From assembly GCA_004293165.1 (NCBI GenBank), contig RDYL01000006.1, positions 90,964 to 154,963 of the forward strand: a stretch of 64,000 bases of DNA. Reading direction: 5' to 3'. A model generated the notes under the pieces. The model did not search any database. It had not been told where the DNA came from and saw nothing but the letters and a program-made list of their open reading frames with translations. A program made the translations under genes and the position numbers. Below are positions 17,701 through 26,851 of the stretch, in pieces. This DNA comes from Flavobacteriia bacterium. Its GTDB lineage: Bacteria; Bacteroidota; Bacteroidia; Flavobacteriales; Flavobacteriaceae. Numbering within the stretch: position 1 is the stretch's first letter; every line of letters starts with the position of its first letter.

Positions 17701-20700
17701 AATCAAAATCCAAATATTACACTATTGAAATTCAATCCATTATTCCTGACCTATATATAACTTCTCGTTTTTATGCGGATGAAGATCTAATAACTGAAGT
17801 TAAGACAATCCAATTAAAAAATGGAAAAACTGTTTTTACTTTTAACAAAGATGTAAAATATTTGAATAGTCTAACATTCCATTTCTCAACTATATGGGAA
17901 AATGAAGGATATCAGAAATTGCATCAAATTAAAAATAACACAACCGAAAATAAATTACAAATTGAAATTGAGAGTTTACGAAACAAAATAGAACCAGGAA
18001 GCACCGAAAATTGGTCCTTTAAAATTACTAATCCAAAACTTCAGGCTGAAATTTTAGCCAGCATGTATGACAGTTCTTTAGATCAATTTGCCAAAAGCTA
18101 TTGGGATGATTTTATTTTTCAAGTGAATAATTCGTATCCGAATACTCCACAAATAGTAAGCTATCAGCAAAATAGCTATTTAAACTTAAACAAATTTAGC
18201 ACACAGAGAAATCACTTTGCGATTTTTAAAAGAAATCCCGAACTATATTGGTTTGGATTTGATTTTAATGACCCTAAAAACAATTATACTCTTAAAAATT
18301 ATCAGAGAAGAATAAGTAATGTAAATGAAATTCCTAAAAACTCTAAATTTATAACTGGAATTGTTCAAGATGAATTGGGACCAATTGCTGGAGCAAATGT
18401 ATACATTAAAGGAACCAACAGAGGCACTACAACAGATTTTGATGGCGAGTTTTCTATTGAAGCTGCTAAAGGAGAAATTATTGTTATTAGTTATACAGGT
18501 AAAAAATTAGAGGAAATATCGATAGAGCAAGCAAAAAATATAGAAATAAATTTAAATGATGATGTTGTAGAAGGAGTTGATGTTGTTGTTGTAGGATATG
18601 GCAGCACAACAAAAGTAGCATTCACGGGAACAGCTACTAGTGTTTATATGGACATGGAAGAATCTTACGATGGCTATTTATCAAAAGCTCTCAGAGGAGA
18701 AGTTGCTGGCGTCTATGTTAATAAAGGCTCAGGAGCACCTGGTAGTAATGATACTATTCGTATTCGCGGTTTTGGTTCTGTAAACGGAAATAAAAATCCA
18801 CTTTATATTATTGATGGCGTTCCTGTTTCTGGAGATGCTTTGAATTTAGACCCAAATAATATTGAATCATTAAATGTTTTAAAAGATGCCGCAGCTACTT
18901 CAATCTATGGTTCTAGAGGTGCAAATGGTGTTATTTTAATTACAACAAAAAACGCTTTAAAAGAATTAGCTCAAGTTAAAACTAGAAGTAATTTTAATGA
19001 AACTGCTTTCTTTTATCCTCACATCAAAACAGACAGTAATGGGAAATTTTCTTTCCAATTTACTTCACCCGAATCCTTAACTAAATGGAAATTGCGCTTA
19101 TTTGGTCACAATAAAAATTTAGAATCGGGCTATTTTGAATCGAGCATTATTTCGCAAAAAGATGTTATGATTCAAACCAATATGCCTCGTTTTGTTCGTG
19201 AAAAAGATGAAATTACTTTAACCGCTAAAGTGGTTAATTTAACTAATGAAATAAAATCAGGCAACGCCATGTTATTGCTATTTGATGCAACCACTATGCA
19301 ACCTATTGATGCAATTGCTAATAATAGTTCTAATGTAAAAGCTTTTAATTGTAAATCAAAAGAAAGTGTTCCTGTTTCTTGGACAGTTACAATTCCAGAA
19401 GGAGTTCAAGGATTACAATATAAAATAGTAGCTAAATCAGGTAATTTCTCAGACGGAGAGGAAAACATCTTACCTGTAATGAGCAATAAAGTCTTACTTA
19501 CGGAAAGTATTCCGATTTGGGTTAAAGGCAATTCAAAAAAAGAATATGTTTTTGATAATCTAAAAAATAACGATTCTAAAACTTTAAAAAATCATTTGTT
19601 TGCATTAGAATACACTTCTAATCCAACATGGCTTGCTCTTCAATCATTACCTTATTTGATGGAATATCAACACGAATGCGCAGAGCAAACTTTTTCAAGG
19701 TATTATGGGAACTTTATAGCAACTGAAATTATTTCAAGTAATCCGAAAATAGCTTCTTTGTTTGAATCTTGGAAAACTAATCCAAAAGCAGTTTCAAAAC
19801 TTACTCAAAACGAAGAATTAAAGTCTATTGTTTTAAATGAAACTCCATGGTTATTAGATGCCGAAAGCGAAGAACTAAAAAACAAACGTTTAGCGCTACT
19901 GATGGATTTAAACACCATGAAAGAATCACAAGACAAAACCATCAAAAAAATAGAAGAAAAACAATTAGATTCTGGTGGATTTGCCTGGTTTGATGGCGGA
20001 GAAGAAAATATTTTTATCACCCAACATATTATTTCTGGATTTGGACATTTAAGTAAAATGTTCCCTGAAAAAAAATCGGAATTTAAAAATATAACTTCAA
20101 AAGCAATTCCTTATTTGGATAATAAATACATAAATCAAAGTACGCTTAAAAATGAACGAATTAATTATTACGCTTATTCCAACTTACATTATTTATATGC
20201 TAGAAGTTTTTATTTAGAAGAATTTCCAATTTCTAAAAAAATTGATTCTATTATTGACGTTCAAAAAGTGGAGTTTAAAGCCAATTGGATAAACTATTCT
20301 TTATACCAAAAAGGTTTATTAGCTTTAACGATGAATCGATTTGGCGATAAAAAATTCGCGGAGAAAATCATTTCAAATTTAAAAGAAACAGTAGCTCGAA
20401 ATGATGATTTTGGTATGTATTGGATTGAAAACAAGAATGGGTATTATTGGTACCAATCGGCAATAGAAACTCAAGCTTTATTGATAGAAGCCTTTTCTGA
20501 AATAGAAAAAGACAAAAAGTTTGTAGATGAAATGAAGGTTTGGTTATTAAAGCAAAAACAATTAAAACATTGGCCAACTACAAAAGCTACAACTGAAGCC
20601 ATTTATGCCTTATTATTACAAGGAACTGACTGGACAAGCATTAAAGACAATACCAAATTTAAAATTGGAAACGAAAAAGTATTGACAAAAAAACTATCAG

Positions 20701-21293
20701 AAAAAGATAAAGATGCAAGTACTGGATATATAAAAATGAATTGGAAACCAGAAGAAATTTCGAAAGAAATGGGTCAAATATCCGTTGAAAACAAATCGAA
20801 TATTGCTGGTTTTGGTGGATTATATTGGCAATATTTTGAAGACTTAGAAGCAATAAAATCGGATAGTACCTCAACACTTTCGATTACAAAAAACCTTTAT
20901 AAAAAAACCAAAACTACAGAAGGAGACAAATTAGTTGACCTAAATTCTGAAAATGTAAAAATTGGGGATTTAATTACCATTCGACTCATAATTAAAACGG
21001 ATAATGATTTAGAATTCGTTCATTTAAAAGATTTAAGAGCATCTTGTTTTGAACCTGTTGATGTAATTTCGAAGTATGAATGGAAAGATGGCATTAGTTT
21101 TTACAGAAGTACGAAAGATGTAGCCACCCATTTCTTCTTTGATAAAATTAAAACAGGAACCTATGTTTTGGAATATGATGTTAGAGTAAATAATTCAGGC
21201 GTATTTAATGACGGAATTGCAACTATACAAAGCATGTATGCGCCAGAATTTTCAAGTCACTCCATAAATACAAAACTCAATATTCAAAAGTAA
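14757..21293 (+). CDS. Alpha-2-macroglobulin-family protein with inserted CarboxypepD-reg-like and TonB plug domains
   Basis: The 2178-residue protein has a signal peptide (about 1-19) and no lipobox. A helical part is followed by macroglobulin domains; YRPGQ at 592-596 is the typical MG2 signature. At about 1198-1270 lies a carboxypeptidase-regulatory-like beta domain (GIVQDELGPIAGANVYIKG), and at about 1275-1400 a TonB-receptor plug (SKALRGEVAGVYV, IRIRGFGS, PLYIIDGVPV, YGSRGANGVILITT). No beta barrel follows. The macroglobulin fold resumes at once with NETAFFYPHIKTD. The thioester motif CAEQ is intact (Cys1641-Gln1644). The family traps proteases, and bacterial members guard the periplasm. 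The plug insert takes the place of the bait region. An assembly error is unlikely because the frame is open throughout. Confidence 0.88.
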   Translation: MRKILLLILLVNSFNLYSQYDDKWKEVYRYELDGKVKSAQEKVQEIYKKAKRKNDETQIIKCFFYLSKFEQVFDEKAQSTIINNLQKEINEAKPVSKAVLQYVYIIIIDEYYQRNNYNFNKRTNLENQKNKDFLTWTEADFNAQIEKNYDNLLSNENELRNTSIEKIKEIFDISSSVDIKNFSVYDFLAQKKGDHLKSTITSWKQKKSIDFKSEIEIFYENPDSFVKYNTKKLEDDNLKKLITLLQNNEKYYLNQKNYEKLDFAYYERLKFIKETFWDEEFYLKKATSLEKTTTNLFLKQLLRVDRAWHYYNKTYKKGEFNSYTSTLKLVDTILNTKVNVNALAEAEKIKIEINNKHLEIKLPKTSYPKQNNRAFVNFKNIDSLTISYYELPQKLNYLFKNNYYYNNTEKLNKDSIINAFLLKNKVFKTQKVVLPNKRDYFEYSTEILLEKLDVGNYLIYIETPNDTISTKKVFDYTILQVTNLYVIEDNEENKDAFYIYDRKLGKPLEDVKIASEEENIKTNANGNAYFKHKWRIKDKKYSNDILITSKNDSLSINYNRNFLSTNEINNKSVDDYENWEAKAMIYFDRAIYRPGQKIFYKGVIIQKKDAVKNVVPFVTVHVTISDVNNTKLKEYDVQTNEFGSFSGEFDIPKNTLTGEFSIEIEEPDNYEQDSKYYNKKEEEHEFWDNVDFESYTEFKFKVEEYKRPTFEVNFDEIKENYTVGDTIKIKGNAKALAGNNITNAKIKYSISKNCYSKTKSIPFDENYIDSETTTDENGNFTIQFVASDSIIRNEEIETLNFGINVNVTDIQGETRSASQNIVVGKEMLKMYLNVNSELISEENNKLTISATTLNNYPIEANGTIKIYELKKKNFLKGRLYSIPEIQTISKEDFQQLFPYEPYDKSDEEVQEVLVKTFSFDTKTTKEITLEFLKNYRNSNFKIVAEAYDLKNNLITNQREISVKSKQYPYSEKELLTYKDISESKSKYYTIEIQSIIPDLYITSRFYADEDLITEVKTIQLKNGKTVFTFNKDVKYLNSLTFHFSTIWENEGYQKLHQIKNNTTENKLQIEIESLRNKIEPGSTENWSFKITNPKLQAEILASMYDSSLDQFAKSYWDDFIFQVNNSYPNTPQIVSYQQNSYLNLNKFSTQRNHFAIFKRNPELYWFGFDFNDPKNNYTLKNYQRRISNVNEIPKNSKFITGIVQDELGPIAGANVYIKGTNRGTTTDFDGEFSIEAAKGEIIVISYTGKKLEEISIEQAKNIEINLNDDVVEGVDVVVVGYGSTTKVAFTGTATSVYMDMEESYDGYLSKALRGEVAGVYVNKGSGAPGSNDTIRIRGFGSVNGNKNPLYIIDGVPVSGDALNLDPNNIESLNVLKDAAATSIYGSRGANGVILITTKNALKELAQVKTRSNFNETAFFYPHIKTDSNGKFSFQFTSPESLTKWKLRLFGHNKNLESGYFESSIISQKDVMIQTNMPRFVREKDEITLTAKVVNLTNEIKSGNAMLLLFDATTMQPIDAIANNSSNVKAFNCKSKESVPVSWTVTIPEGVQGLQYKIVAKSGNFSDGEENILPVMSNKVLLTESIPIWVKGNSKKEYVFDNLKNNDSKTLKNHLFALEYTSNPTWLALQSLPYLMEYQHECAEQTFSRYYGNFIATEIISSNPKIASLFESWKTNPKAVSKLTQNEELKSIVLNETPWLLDAESEELKNKRLALLMDLNTMKESQDKTIKKIEEKQLDSGGFAWFDGGEENIFITQHIISGFGHLSKMFPEKKSEFKNITSKAIPYLDNKYINQSTLKNERINYYAYSNLHYLYARSFYLEEFPISKKIDSIIDVQKVEFKANWINYSLYQKGLLALTMNRFGDKKFAEKIISNLKETVARNDDFGMYWIENKNGYYWYQSAIETQALLIEAFSEIEKDKKFVDEMKVWLLKQKQLKHWPTTKATTEAIYALLLQGTDWTSIKDNTKFKIGNEKVLTKKLSEKDKDASTGYIKMNWKPEEISKEMGQISVENKSNIAGFGGLYWQYFEDLEAIKSDSTSTLSITKNLYKKTKTTEGDKLVDLNSENVKIGDLITIRLIIKTDNDLEFVHLKDLRASCFEPVDVISKYEWKDGISFYRSTKDVATHFFFDKIKTGTYVLEYDVRVNNSGVFNDGIATIQSMYAPEFSSHSINTKLNIQK

Positions 21294-21301
21294 ACCATAA
21301 A

Positions 21302-21329
21302 AAAACGTCCCGAATAATCGGGACGTTTT
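21302..21329. terminator. Bidirectional terminator between the macroglobulin and S46 genes
   Basis: AAAACGTCCCGA and TCGGGACGTTTT form a perfect 12-pair stem around ATAA, with A and T runs on the two sides. It serves both convergent genes. Confidence 0.92.
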
Positions 21330-21349
21330 AATTTTATTGTATTTTAAAA

Positions 21350-23497
21350 TTACTTCACAATTGTCATTTCGTCTACAATGTGTTTAGCACCTGAGAAATT
21401 CTCAATTACCCATAACACATAACGAATATCAACGTTGATTGTTCTTTGTAATTTTTTGTCAAAGATTACGTCACCTGCCATCGCTTCGATGTTTCCGTCG
21501 AATGCTAAACCGATTAACTCACCTTTTCCATTTAATACTGGAGAACCTGAATTTCCACCTGTAATATCATTATCAGTTAAGAAACAAACGTGTAAAGAAC
21601 CGTCTTTATCTGCATAACGACCATATTCTTTTTTAGCGCTCATATCTAATACTTTAGTAGGTAAATCAAATTCTAAATCACCTTTTTTGTATTTTTTAAC
21701 CTGACCTGCTAATGTAGTGTAGTTATTAATAGTTGCATCATTACGTTTGTCTGCAGGTAAAGAACGAACTTTTCCATAAGTTAAACGCAACGTTGAATTT
21801 GCATCTGGATATTTGATTTCACCAATTTTAGATTCTCTTAATCCTTCTACTAATAAACGGAAAGACGCACCAAAATCGTTTTGTGCTTTCATTAACTCAT
21901 CACTTCTTTTTCCAAAATGAGTTGTTAAATCATTAGATAAAGCATATAATGGGTCATTTGCTAATAAAGTTTCTGATGGTAAATCTAAAAATGCTTTTAC
22001 TTTTTCTTTTGAAGTAAAAATACTTAAATCGAAAGCAGCATTTACATATTTAGTAAAATCTCCGTTGTTCTCTTTAGCTAATTTTTCAACCATTGGAGCT
22101 AAAGTATAACCTGCCTTTTTGCTATATAAACTTAATTGTGCAGCTAAAATATCTTTCTCCGCAGGAATGTGTAATTCTTTGTACATTTCATCTACCATTT
22201 CTAAAATAGCTGGAGCCATTTCAGCACGTTTAGCAGCGTCAGCTTTAACGTAAGCATCGAATTGTCTTCCTAAACCTCTACTAACAGTTCCAAAAGCAGA
22301 AGTTCTGAATAATTGTTGTAAATAATTATCATGACGCGATTTTTCATTCGTCATAGCATAATATTTATTGATTGTAGGAACTACATTACCATATTTAGCT
22401 TTGTTAGCTGGTTGGTTTGCCCATTTGTGGAATTTAGCTTCTTGAGCTGCTTTCGTTTTAGCTGTACCAAATTTTGATAACGCATCAATCATTCCTTGAC
22501 GGTTTTTCCAGTAGTTAGCTACTCCTGCAAATTTAGAAGCATATACAAGGTTTAAAGCATCTGATTGAACCATGTATTTTTTCATGTTGTCCATTCCTGT
22601 TTTTGAACCTTCAACCCAAGCTGGGTAAGCAAATTTTACGTTTTGCTCAATTCCACCTGCTGGCATCCAACGGTTAGTTCTACCTGGATAACCTAAAATC
22701 ATAGCGAAATCATTTTCTTTAACACCACCTAAATTAACTGGTAAATGGTGTTTTGGTTTTAATGGAACATTGCTTGTAGCATATTCAGCTGGATTTCCAT
22801 TCGCATCAGCATATACTCTAAACATAGAGAAATCTGCTGTATGACGTGGCCATTCCCAGTTGTCTGTATCACCACCAAATTTTCCTAAACTTTCTGGTGG
22901 AGTTCCTACTAAACGAACATCTTTATAATCTTGGTAAACAAAATAGTAATATTCGTTTCCTTGAAAAAACGGACGAACAGAAACTGTATATTTTCCGCCT
23001 TCGTTGTTTTCTTTTTCAATTTTAGCGATTTCTGCGTTGATAGCTTTTTCTCTATCAGCTTCGCTCATACTTGGATTAACTACAGACAAGATTCTTTTTG
23101 TACAATCATCCATACGAACAAAGAAACGTACAAATAAGCTAGAAGGTTTTAATTCATCTGCTTTGGTTTTAGCCCAATAACCATCTTTTAAATAGTTTTT
23201 TTCTGCAGAAGATAATTCTGCAATTGCATCATATCCGCAGTGGTGATTGGTTAAAACTAATCCGTCTTTTGAAATCATTTCAGCAGTACATCCACCATTA
23301 AATTGCACAATAGCATCTTTTAAACTGTGGTTGTTAATACTGTAAATTTCTTCGGCTGTTAATTGCAAGCCCATTTTTTGCATGTCGCGGTGATTTAAAC
23401 GCTCAATGAACATTAAAAACCACATTCCTTCATCTGCTTTTACCGAAGCTGGTACAAGCATAATAGCAGAAACGATAAATAATAATAATTTTTTCAT
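21350..23497 (-). CDS. S46 family dipeptidyl-peptidase (DPP7-like)
   Basis: The 715-residue protein has a signal peptide (about 1-21) and full S46 length. The chymotrypsin-like triad is present: TNHHCGYDAI with His85/His86, GGDTDNWEWPRHT with the Asp, and GGNSGSPV with Ser650. The exopeptidase takes dipeptides from the N-terminus of peptides in the periplasm. Position 668, in FDGN, is Gly. As I recall, Gly at this S1 site marks DPP7 (hydrophobic P1), whereas Arg marks DPP11 (Asp/Glu P1), so DPP7-like specificity is favoured. It would help the cell live on peptides as carbon source. It is a single gene with a shared terminator at its 3' end. Confidence 0.93.
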   Translation of the reverse strand: MKKLLLFIVSAIMLVPASVKADEGMWFLMFIERLNHRDMQKMGLQLTAEEIYSINNHSLKDAIVQFNGGCTAEMISKDGLVLTNHHCGYDAIAELSSAEKNYLKDGYWAKTKADELKPSSLFVRFFVRMDDCTKRILSVVNPSMSEADREKAINAEIAKIEKENNEGGKYTVSVRPFFQGNEYYYFVYQDYKDVRLVGTPPESLGKFGGDTDNWEWPRHTADFSMFRVYADANGNPAEYATSNVPLKPKHHLPVNLGGVKENDFAMILGYPGRTNRWMPAGGIEQNVKFAYPAWVEGSKTGMDNMKKYMVQSDALNLVYASKFAGVANYWKNRQGMIDALSKFGTAKTKAAQEAKFHKWANQPANKAKYGNVVPTINKYYAMTNEKSRHDNYLQQLFRTSAFGTVSRGLGRQFDAYVKADAAKRAEMAPAILEMVDEMYKELHIPAEKDILAAQLSLYSKKAGYTLAPMVEKLAKENNGDFTKYVNAAFDLSIFTSKEKVKAFLDLPSETLLANDPLYALSNDLTTHFGKRSDELMKAQNDFGASFRLLVEGLRESKIGEIKYPDANSTLRLTYGKVRSLPADKRNDATINNYTTLAGQVKKYKKGDLEFDLPTKVLDMSAKKEYGRYADKDGSLHVCFLTDNDITGGNSGSPVLNGKGELIGLAFDGNIEAMAGDVIFDKKLQRTINVDIRYVLWVIENFSGAKHIVDEMTIVK

Positions 23498-23620
23498 AAT
23501 AAATATGTGTTCTTTTGATTTGTGGGGCGAATATACTCAAAAATAAGATTTTGATAAAATTATCCTATGAAAATCAGGCTCATTTGAATCAATTTTAACT
23601 TTTTATTACGATAACCGCAT

Positions 23621-23655
23621 TAAAAACAAAAAAGCACCTTCAAATAGAAGATGCT
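23621..23655 (-). terminator. Terminator behind obg
   Basis: On the minus strand AGCATCTTC and GAAGGTGCT pair over nine positions, including one G-U pair, around TATTT, and run into TTTTTTGTTTTT. It begins about 25 bases after the obg stop. Confidence 0.8.
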
Positions 23656-23679
23656 CTTGTTTCGTAATTATAGGATAAA

Positions 23680-24690
23680 TTATTTTTCTTCAACATTTAA
23701 CATTTGCCACAATTTGTCTTTCAACTCTTGTAAACCTTGTTGTGCCACTGAAGAAATAAATAAATAAGGTGTTCCTTTAAATTCTTTGTCCAATTGTTTC
23801 TTTAATTCTGCTTTTAATTCGTCGTCTAACATATCACATTTTGAAATCACAATCAAACGATCTTTGTCTAACATTTCTGGGTTATAACGACGTAATTCAT
23901 CTAGCAGAATTTCGTATTCTTTCTTAATATCATCTGCATCTGCAGGAACTAAAAATAACAACGTTGAATTACGTTCAATATGACGCAAAAAGTAATGTCC
24001 TAATCCTTTTCCTTCTGCTGCACCTTCAATAATTCCTGGAATATCAGCCATTACAAACGATTGAAAATCTCTGTAAGCTACAATTCCTAAATTTGGCTTT
24101 AAAGTGGTAAATGGATAATCCGCAATTTTTGGCTTAGCCGAAGTTAATACTGAAAGTAAAGTTGATTTTCCAGCATTTGGAAAACCTACCAAACCTACGT
24201 CTGCTAATACTTTTAATTCTAAAGTAACGTCTACTTCTTTTACTGGCATTCCTGGCTGTGCATAACGAGGTGTTTGATTGGTTGAACTTCTGAAATTCCA
24301 GTTTCCTAAACCACCTTTTCCTCCTTCTGCGATAATTTTAACCTCATCATGCGCTGTAATTTCGAACAAAACATCTCCTGTTTCTTGGTCTTTTACAACG
24401 GTTCCTAATGGCACTTCAATGTATTTATCTTCACCATCATGACCCGTACTTCTTGAACTTCCTCCATCACCTCCGTGACCAGCACGCATGTGTTTCAAAA
24501 ATTTCAAATGAAATAAAGTCCAAAGGTTTTTATTTCCTTTTATATATACGTGTCCTCCACGACCACCATCTCCACCATCGGGTCCGCCTTTTTCAATAAA
24601 CTTTTCTCTGTGTAAATGCGACGACCCTTTTCCTCCCTTTCCGGAAGAAACATATATTTTTACGTAGTCTACAAAATTTCCCTCTGTCAT
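23680..24690 (-). CDS. obg: GTPase Obg (CgtA)
   Basis: The 336-residue protein has the Obg order. The glycine-rich N-terminal Obg fold (about 8-160) contains [26 protein letters not shown] and [10 protein letters not shown]. The G domain has P-loop GFPNAGKST at 169-177, DIPG as G3 and SKCDM as G4. It is a ribosome-associated GTPase acting in 50S assembly and stress response. There is no long C-terminal extension, as is usual in this phylum. A repeat-filled gap separates it from the CNNM-type gene upstream, so it may have its own promoter there. A terminator follows. Confidence 0.97.
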   Translation of the reverse strand: MTEGNFVDYVKIYVSSGKGGKGSSHLHREKFIEKGGPDGGDGGRGGHVYIKGNKNLWTLFHLKFLKHMRAGHGGDGGSSRSTGHDGEDKYIEVPLGTVVKDQETGDVLFEITAHDEVKIIAEGGKGGLGNWNFRSSTNQTPRYAQPGMPVKEVDVTLELKVLADVGLVGFPNAGKSTLLSVLTSAKPKIADYPFTTLKPNLGIVAYRDFQSFVMADIPGIIEGAAEGKGLGHYFLRHIERNSTLLFLVPADADDIKKEYEILLDELRRYNPEMLDKDRLIVISKCDMLDDELKAELKKQLDKEFKGTPYLFISSVAQQGLQELKDKLWQMLNVEEK

Positions 24691-24697
24691 TTTTTCT

Positions 24698-24820
24698 TAG
24701 TGTTCAGTCATCAGTGTTTAGTGATTTTTTAACCTTCAAAAACCTCTTTTCTGATAACAATTTGTTATTATCAATGAACACTATTTAGAACTGATTACTA
24801 AATACTGAACACTGAATACT
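24698..24820. repeat. Inverted TTCAGTG-family repeats between obg and the CNNM-type gene
   Basis: AGTGTTCAGT at 24699-24708 is the exact inverse of ACTGAACACT at 24804-24813. Degenerate copies (TCAGTGTTTAGTG, ACTGATTACT, ACTGAATACT) lie around them. The gap holds no gene. The heptamer is the one found in tandem behind rlmB and rarA. Confidence 0.7.
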
Positions 24821-24826
24821 TTCTTT

Positions 24827-26101
24827 TTATTCTTTTAAATTGGTAATTAAAATTTTATCAATTTTAACACCATCCATATCGATAACTTCGAACTCTAGTT
24901 TGTTCCAAATTAACTTTTGTCCTTGTTTTGGGATTATCCCTAATTCTGTTATGATTAATCCGCTAACTGTTGTTACTTCGTAATCACCTGTTAACTCATC
25001 CATATCGAAATAAGTTAAGAAATCATGTAACGAATAATGTCCGTCAACTAACCACGAACCGTCTTCTCTTGCCACAATTTTAAATTCGTCTTCATAGAAA
25101 TCAGCCGCATCTCCTACTAACGCCTCTAAAATATCATTCAATGTAATTATTCCTTGAAAAACACCATGTTCATCAGTAACCAAAGCATAATGCACTTTTG
25201 AAATTTTAAAATTTTCCAATGCTTTATAGGCTGAAGTTTGTTCGATAAAATAAACAGGTTCTCTTGTAATTGCTTTTAAATCAAAGTTTCCTTTTTCAAA
25301 ACCTGAAAACAAATCTTTTAACAAAACGATTCCTTCCACATCGTCTAAATTATCCGCACAAACGGGATAAACCGAATGCAATTCATCTAAAACTTTTACT
25401 TTAATCTCTTCGATAGAATCTTCGTACGACAAATACACAATCGAATTTCGGTGCGTCATTAACGAATTTACTTTTCTGTCGCCAATATGGAAAACACGTT
25501 CCACAATATCTTGTTCAATTTCTTGAACTTCTCCTACTTCTGTTCCTTCTTTAATAATGGCTTTGATTTCTTCTTCGGTAACTTTGCCATCAGCGGTTGG
25601 TTTTATTTTAAGTATTTTCAATAAAAACTCGGTTGAAGTAGTTAACAACCATATAAAAGGCATTGTAATCGTGGAAACTAATTTCATTGGAACGGCAAAT
25701 GCTTTGGCAATTCCTTCAGGATAATTTAAACCAATTCTTTTGGGTAATAATTCTCCTAAAACTAATGAGAAAAAAGTTAAAACCACAACCACAATTCCTA
25801 CCGCAACAGAATTAGCATACGGTTTTAATGCTTCAAAAGTGGCTACAAAGTTTTGAACATCTGTAGTAATTTTATCTCCAGAATAAATACCCGTTAAAAT
25901 TCCGATTAAGGTAATTCCGATTTGAACCGTTGATAAAAATTCGTTGGGCGAATTAGCTAAATCTAAAGCTGCTTTAGCATTTTTATTTCCTTTTTTAGCC
26001 GCTGTTTCCAATCGGTTTTTACGCGCTGAAATCAATGCAATTTCCGACATTGAAAAAACACCGTTTAAAAGAATTAGAAAAAGAATGATTAAAATTTCCA
26101 T
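24827..26101 (-). CDS. CNNM/CorC-type (hemolysin family) membrane protein
   Basis: The 424-residue protein has the HlyC/CorC layout. A DUF21 membrane domain (about 1-185, starting MEILIILFLILLNGVFSMSEIAL) has four hydrophobic segments. A cystathionine-beta-synthase pair (about 205-335) includes VFQGIITLNDILEALVGD. A CorC_HlyC domain (about 345-420) follows. Members are linked to magnesium or cobalt transport, so an ion-transport or transport-regulation role is likely; the old haemolysin name is not informative. In Flavobacterium, GldE is a related protein but belongs to another gene context; I see no gldD beside this one. It is probably transcribed alone. Confidence 0.88.
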   Translation of the reverse strand: MEILIILFLILLNGVFSMSEIALISARKNRLETAAKKGNKNAKAALDLANSPNEFLSTVQIGITLIGILTGIYSGDKITTDVQNFVATFEALKPYANSVAVGIVVVVLTFFSLVLGELLPKRIGLNYPEGIAKAFAVPMKLVSTITMPFIWLLTTSTEFLLKILKIKPTADGKVTEEEIKAIIKEGTEVGEVQEIEQDIVERVFHIGDRKVNSLMTHRNSIVYLSYEDSIEEIKVKVLDELHSVYPVCADNLDDVEGIVLLKDLFSGFEKGNFDLKAITREPVYFIEQTSAYKALENFKISKVHYALVTDEHGVFQGIITLNDILEALVGDAADFYEDEFKIVAREDGSWLVDGHYSLHDFLTYFDMDELTGDYEVTTVSGLIITELGIIPKQGQKLIWNKLEFEVIDMDGVKIDKILITNLKE

Positions 26102-26112
26102 AATTAAAATTA

Positions 26113-26152
26113 TAAAAAAAGAGCTAAAATCCTAAATTACGGAAATAGCTCC
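26113..26152 (-). terminator. Probable terminator behind adk
   Basis: On the minus strand GAGCTATTTCC and GGATTTTAGCTC form a stem with a small mismatch and run into seven T. It lies 65 bases behind the adk stop codon. Confidence 0.55.
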
Positions 26153-26217
26153 TTTTCTGTGTGCAAATATCGAAAAAAAAATCGAAAGACCGAAATTTTT
26201 CTCTCAGGCCTTATTTA

Positions 26218-26793
26218 TTATTGAAACGTATCTAAAACTAAACTCAATCTTTCGGTTACTTCATCAATAGCACCAATACCATCCACTGCATGAAATTTGT
26301 GTTGCGATTTGTAATAATCCATTAGAGGCGCCGTTTTTTCGTTGTATTCTTGGTAACGATTTCTGATTTTTTCTTCATCTTGATCGTCGGGTCTTCCTGA
26401 AGTTTTTCCTCTTTCTAACAAACGTTGCACTAAGATTTCATCATTCGCTTCCAAAGCAACTGTAGCTGTAATTTCTTGATTTTTACCTTCTAAAAACTTA
26501 TCTAAAGCTTCAGCTTGTGCAATAGTTCTTGGAAAACCATCAAATAAAAAACCTGCAGCTTGTGGATTTTTATCCACTTCGCTTTGCAACATTTTAATAG
26601 TTACTTCATCAGGTACTAAATCTCCTTTATCCATAAAAGTTTTAGCTAATCTTCCTAAATCAGTATCATTTTTAATATTAAATCTAAAAATATCTCCAGT
26701 AGATAAATGTACTAAATTGTATTTGTGTTTTAAAAAATCGGCTTGCGTTCCTTTCCCTGCTCCTGGCTTACCAAATAATACGATATTGATCAT
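26218..26793 (-). CDS. adk: Adenylate kinase
   Basis: The 191-residue enzyme converts ATP and AMP to two ADP. P-loop GKPGAGKGT lies at 8-16. The AMP-binding parts are HLSTGDIFR and GFPRT. The short LID (ERGKTSGRPDDQDEEKIRNR) lacks the four-Cys zinc site, so this is the short type. The next gene upstream is hpt, 58 bases away on the same strand, giving a small purine-nucleotide operon. The start MINIVLFGKPGAGKG is standard. Identification is secure. Confidence 0.97.
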   Translation of the reverse strand: MINIVLFGKPGAGKGTQADFLKHKYNLVHLSTGDIFRFNIKNDTDLGRLAKTFMDKGDLVPDEVTIKMLQSEVDKNPQAAGFLFDGFPRTIAQAEALDKFLEGKNQEITATVALEANDEILVQRLLERGKTSGRPDDQDEEKIRNRYQEYNEKTAPLMDYYKSQHKFHAVDGIGAIDEVTERLSLVLDTFQ

Positions 26794-26851
26794 TGTTTTA
26801 GTTGTGTTTAAAAATTTTGGTCTTTATTCTATTTTCTTTGTTCTGTCTTCT

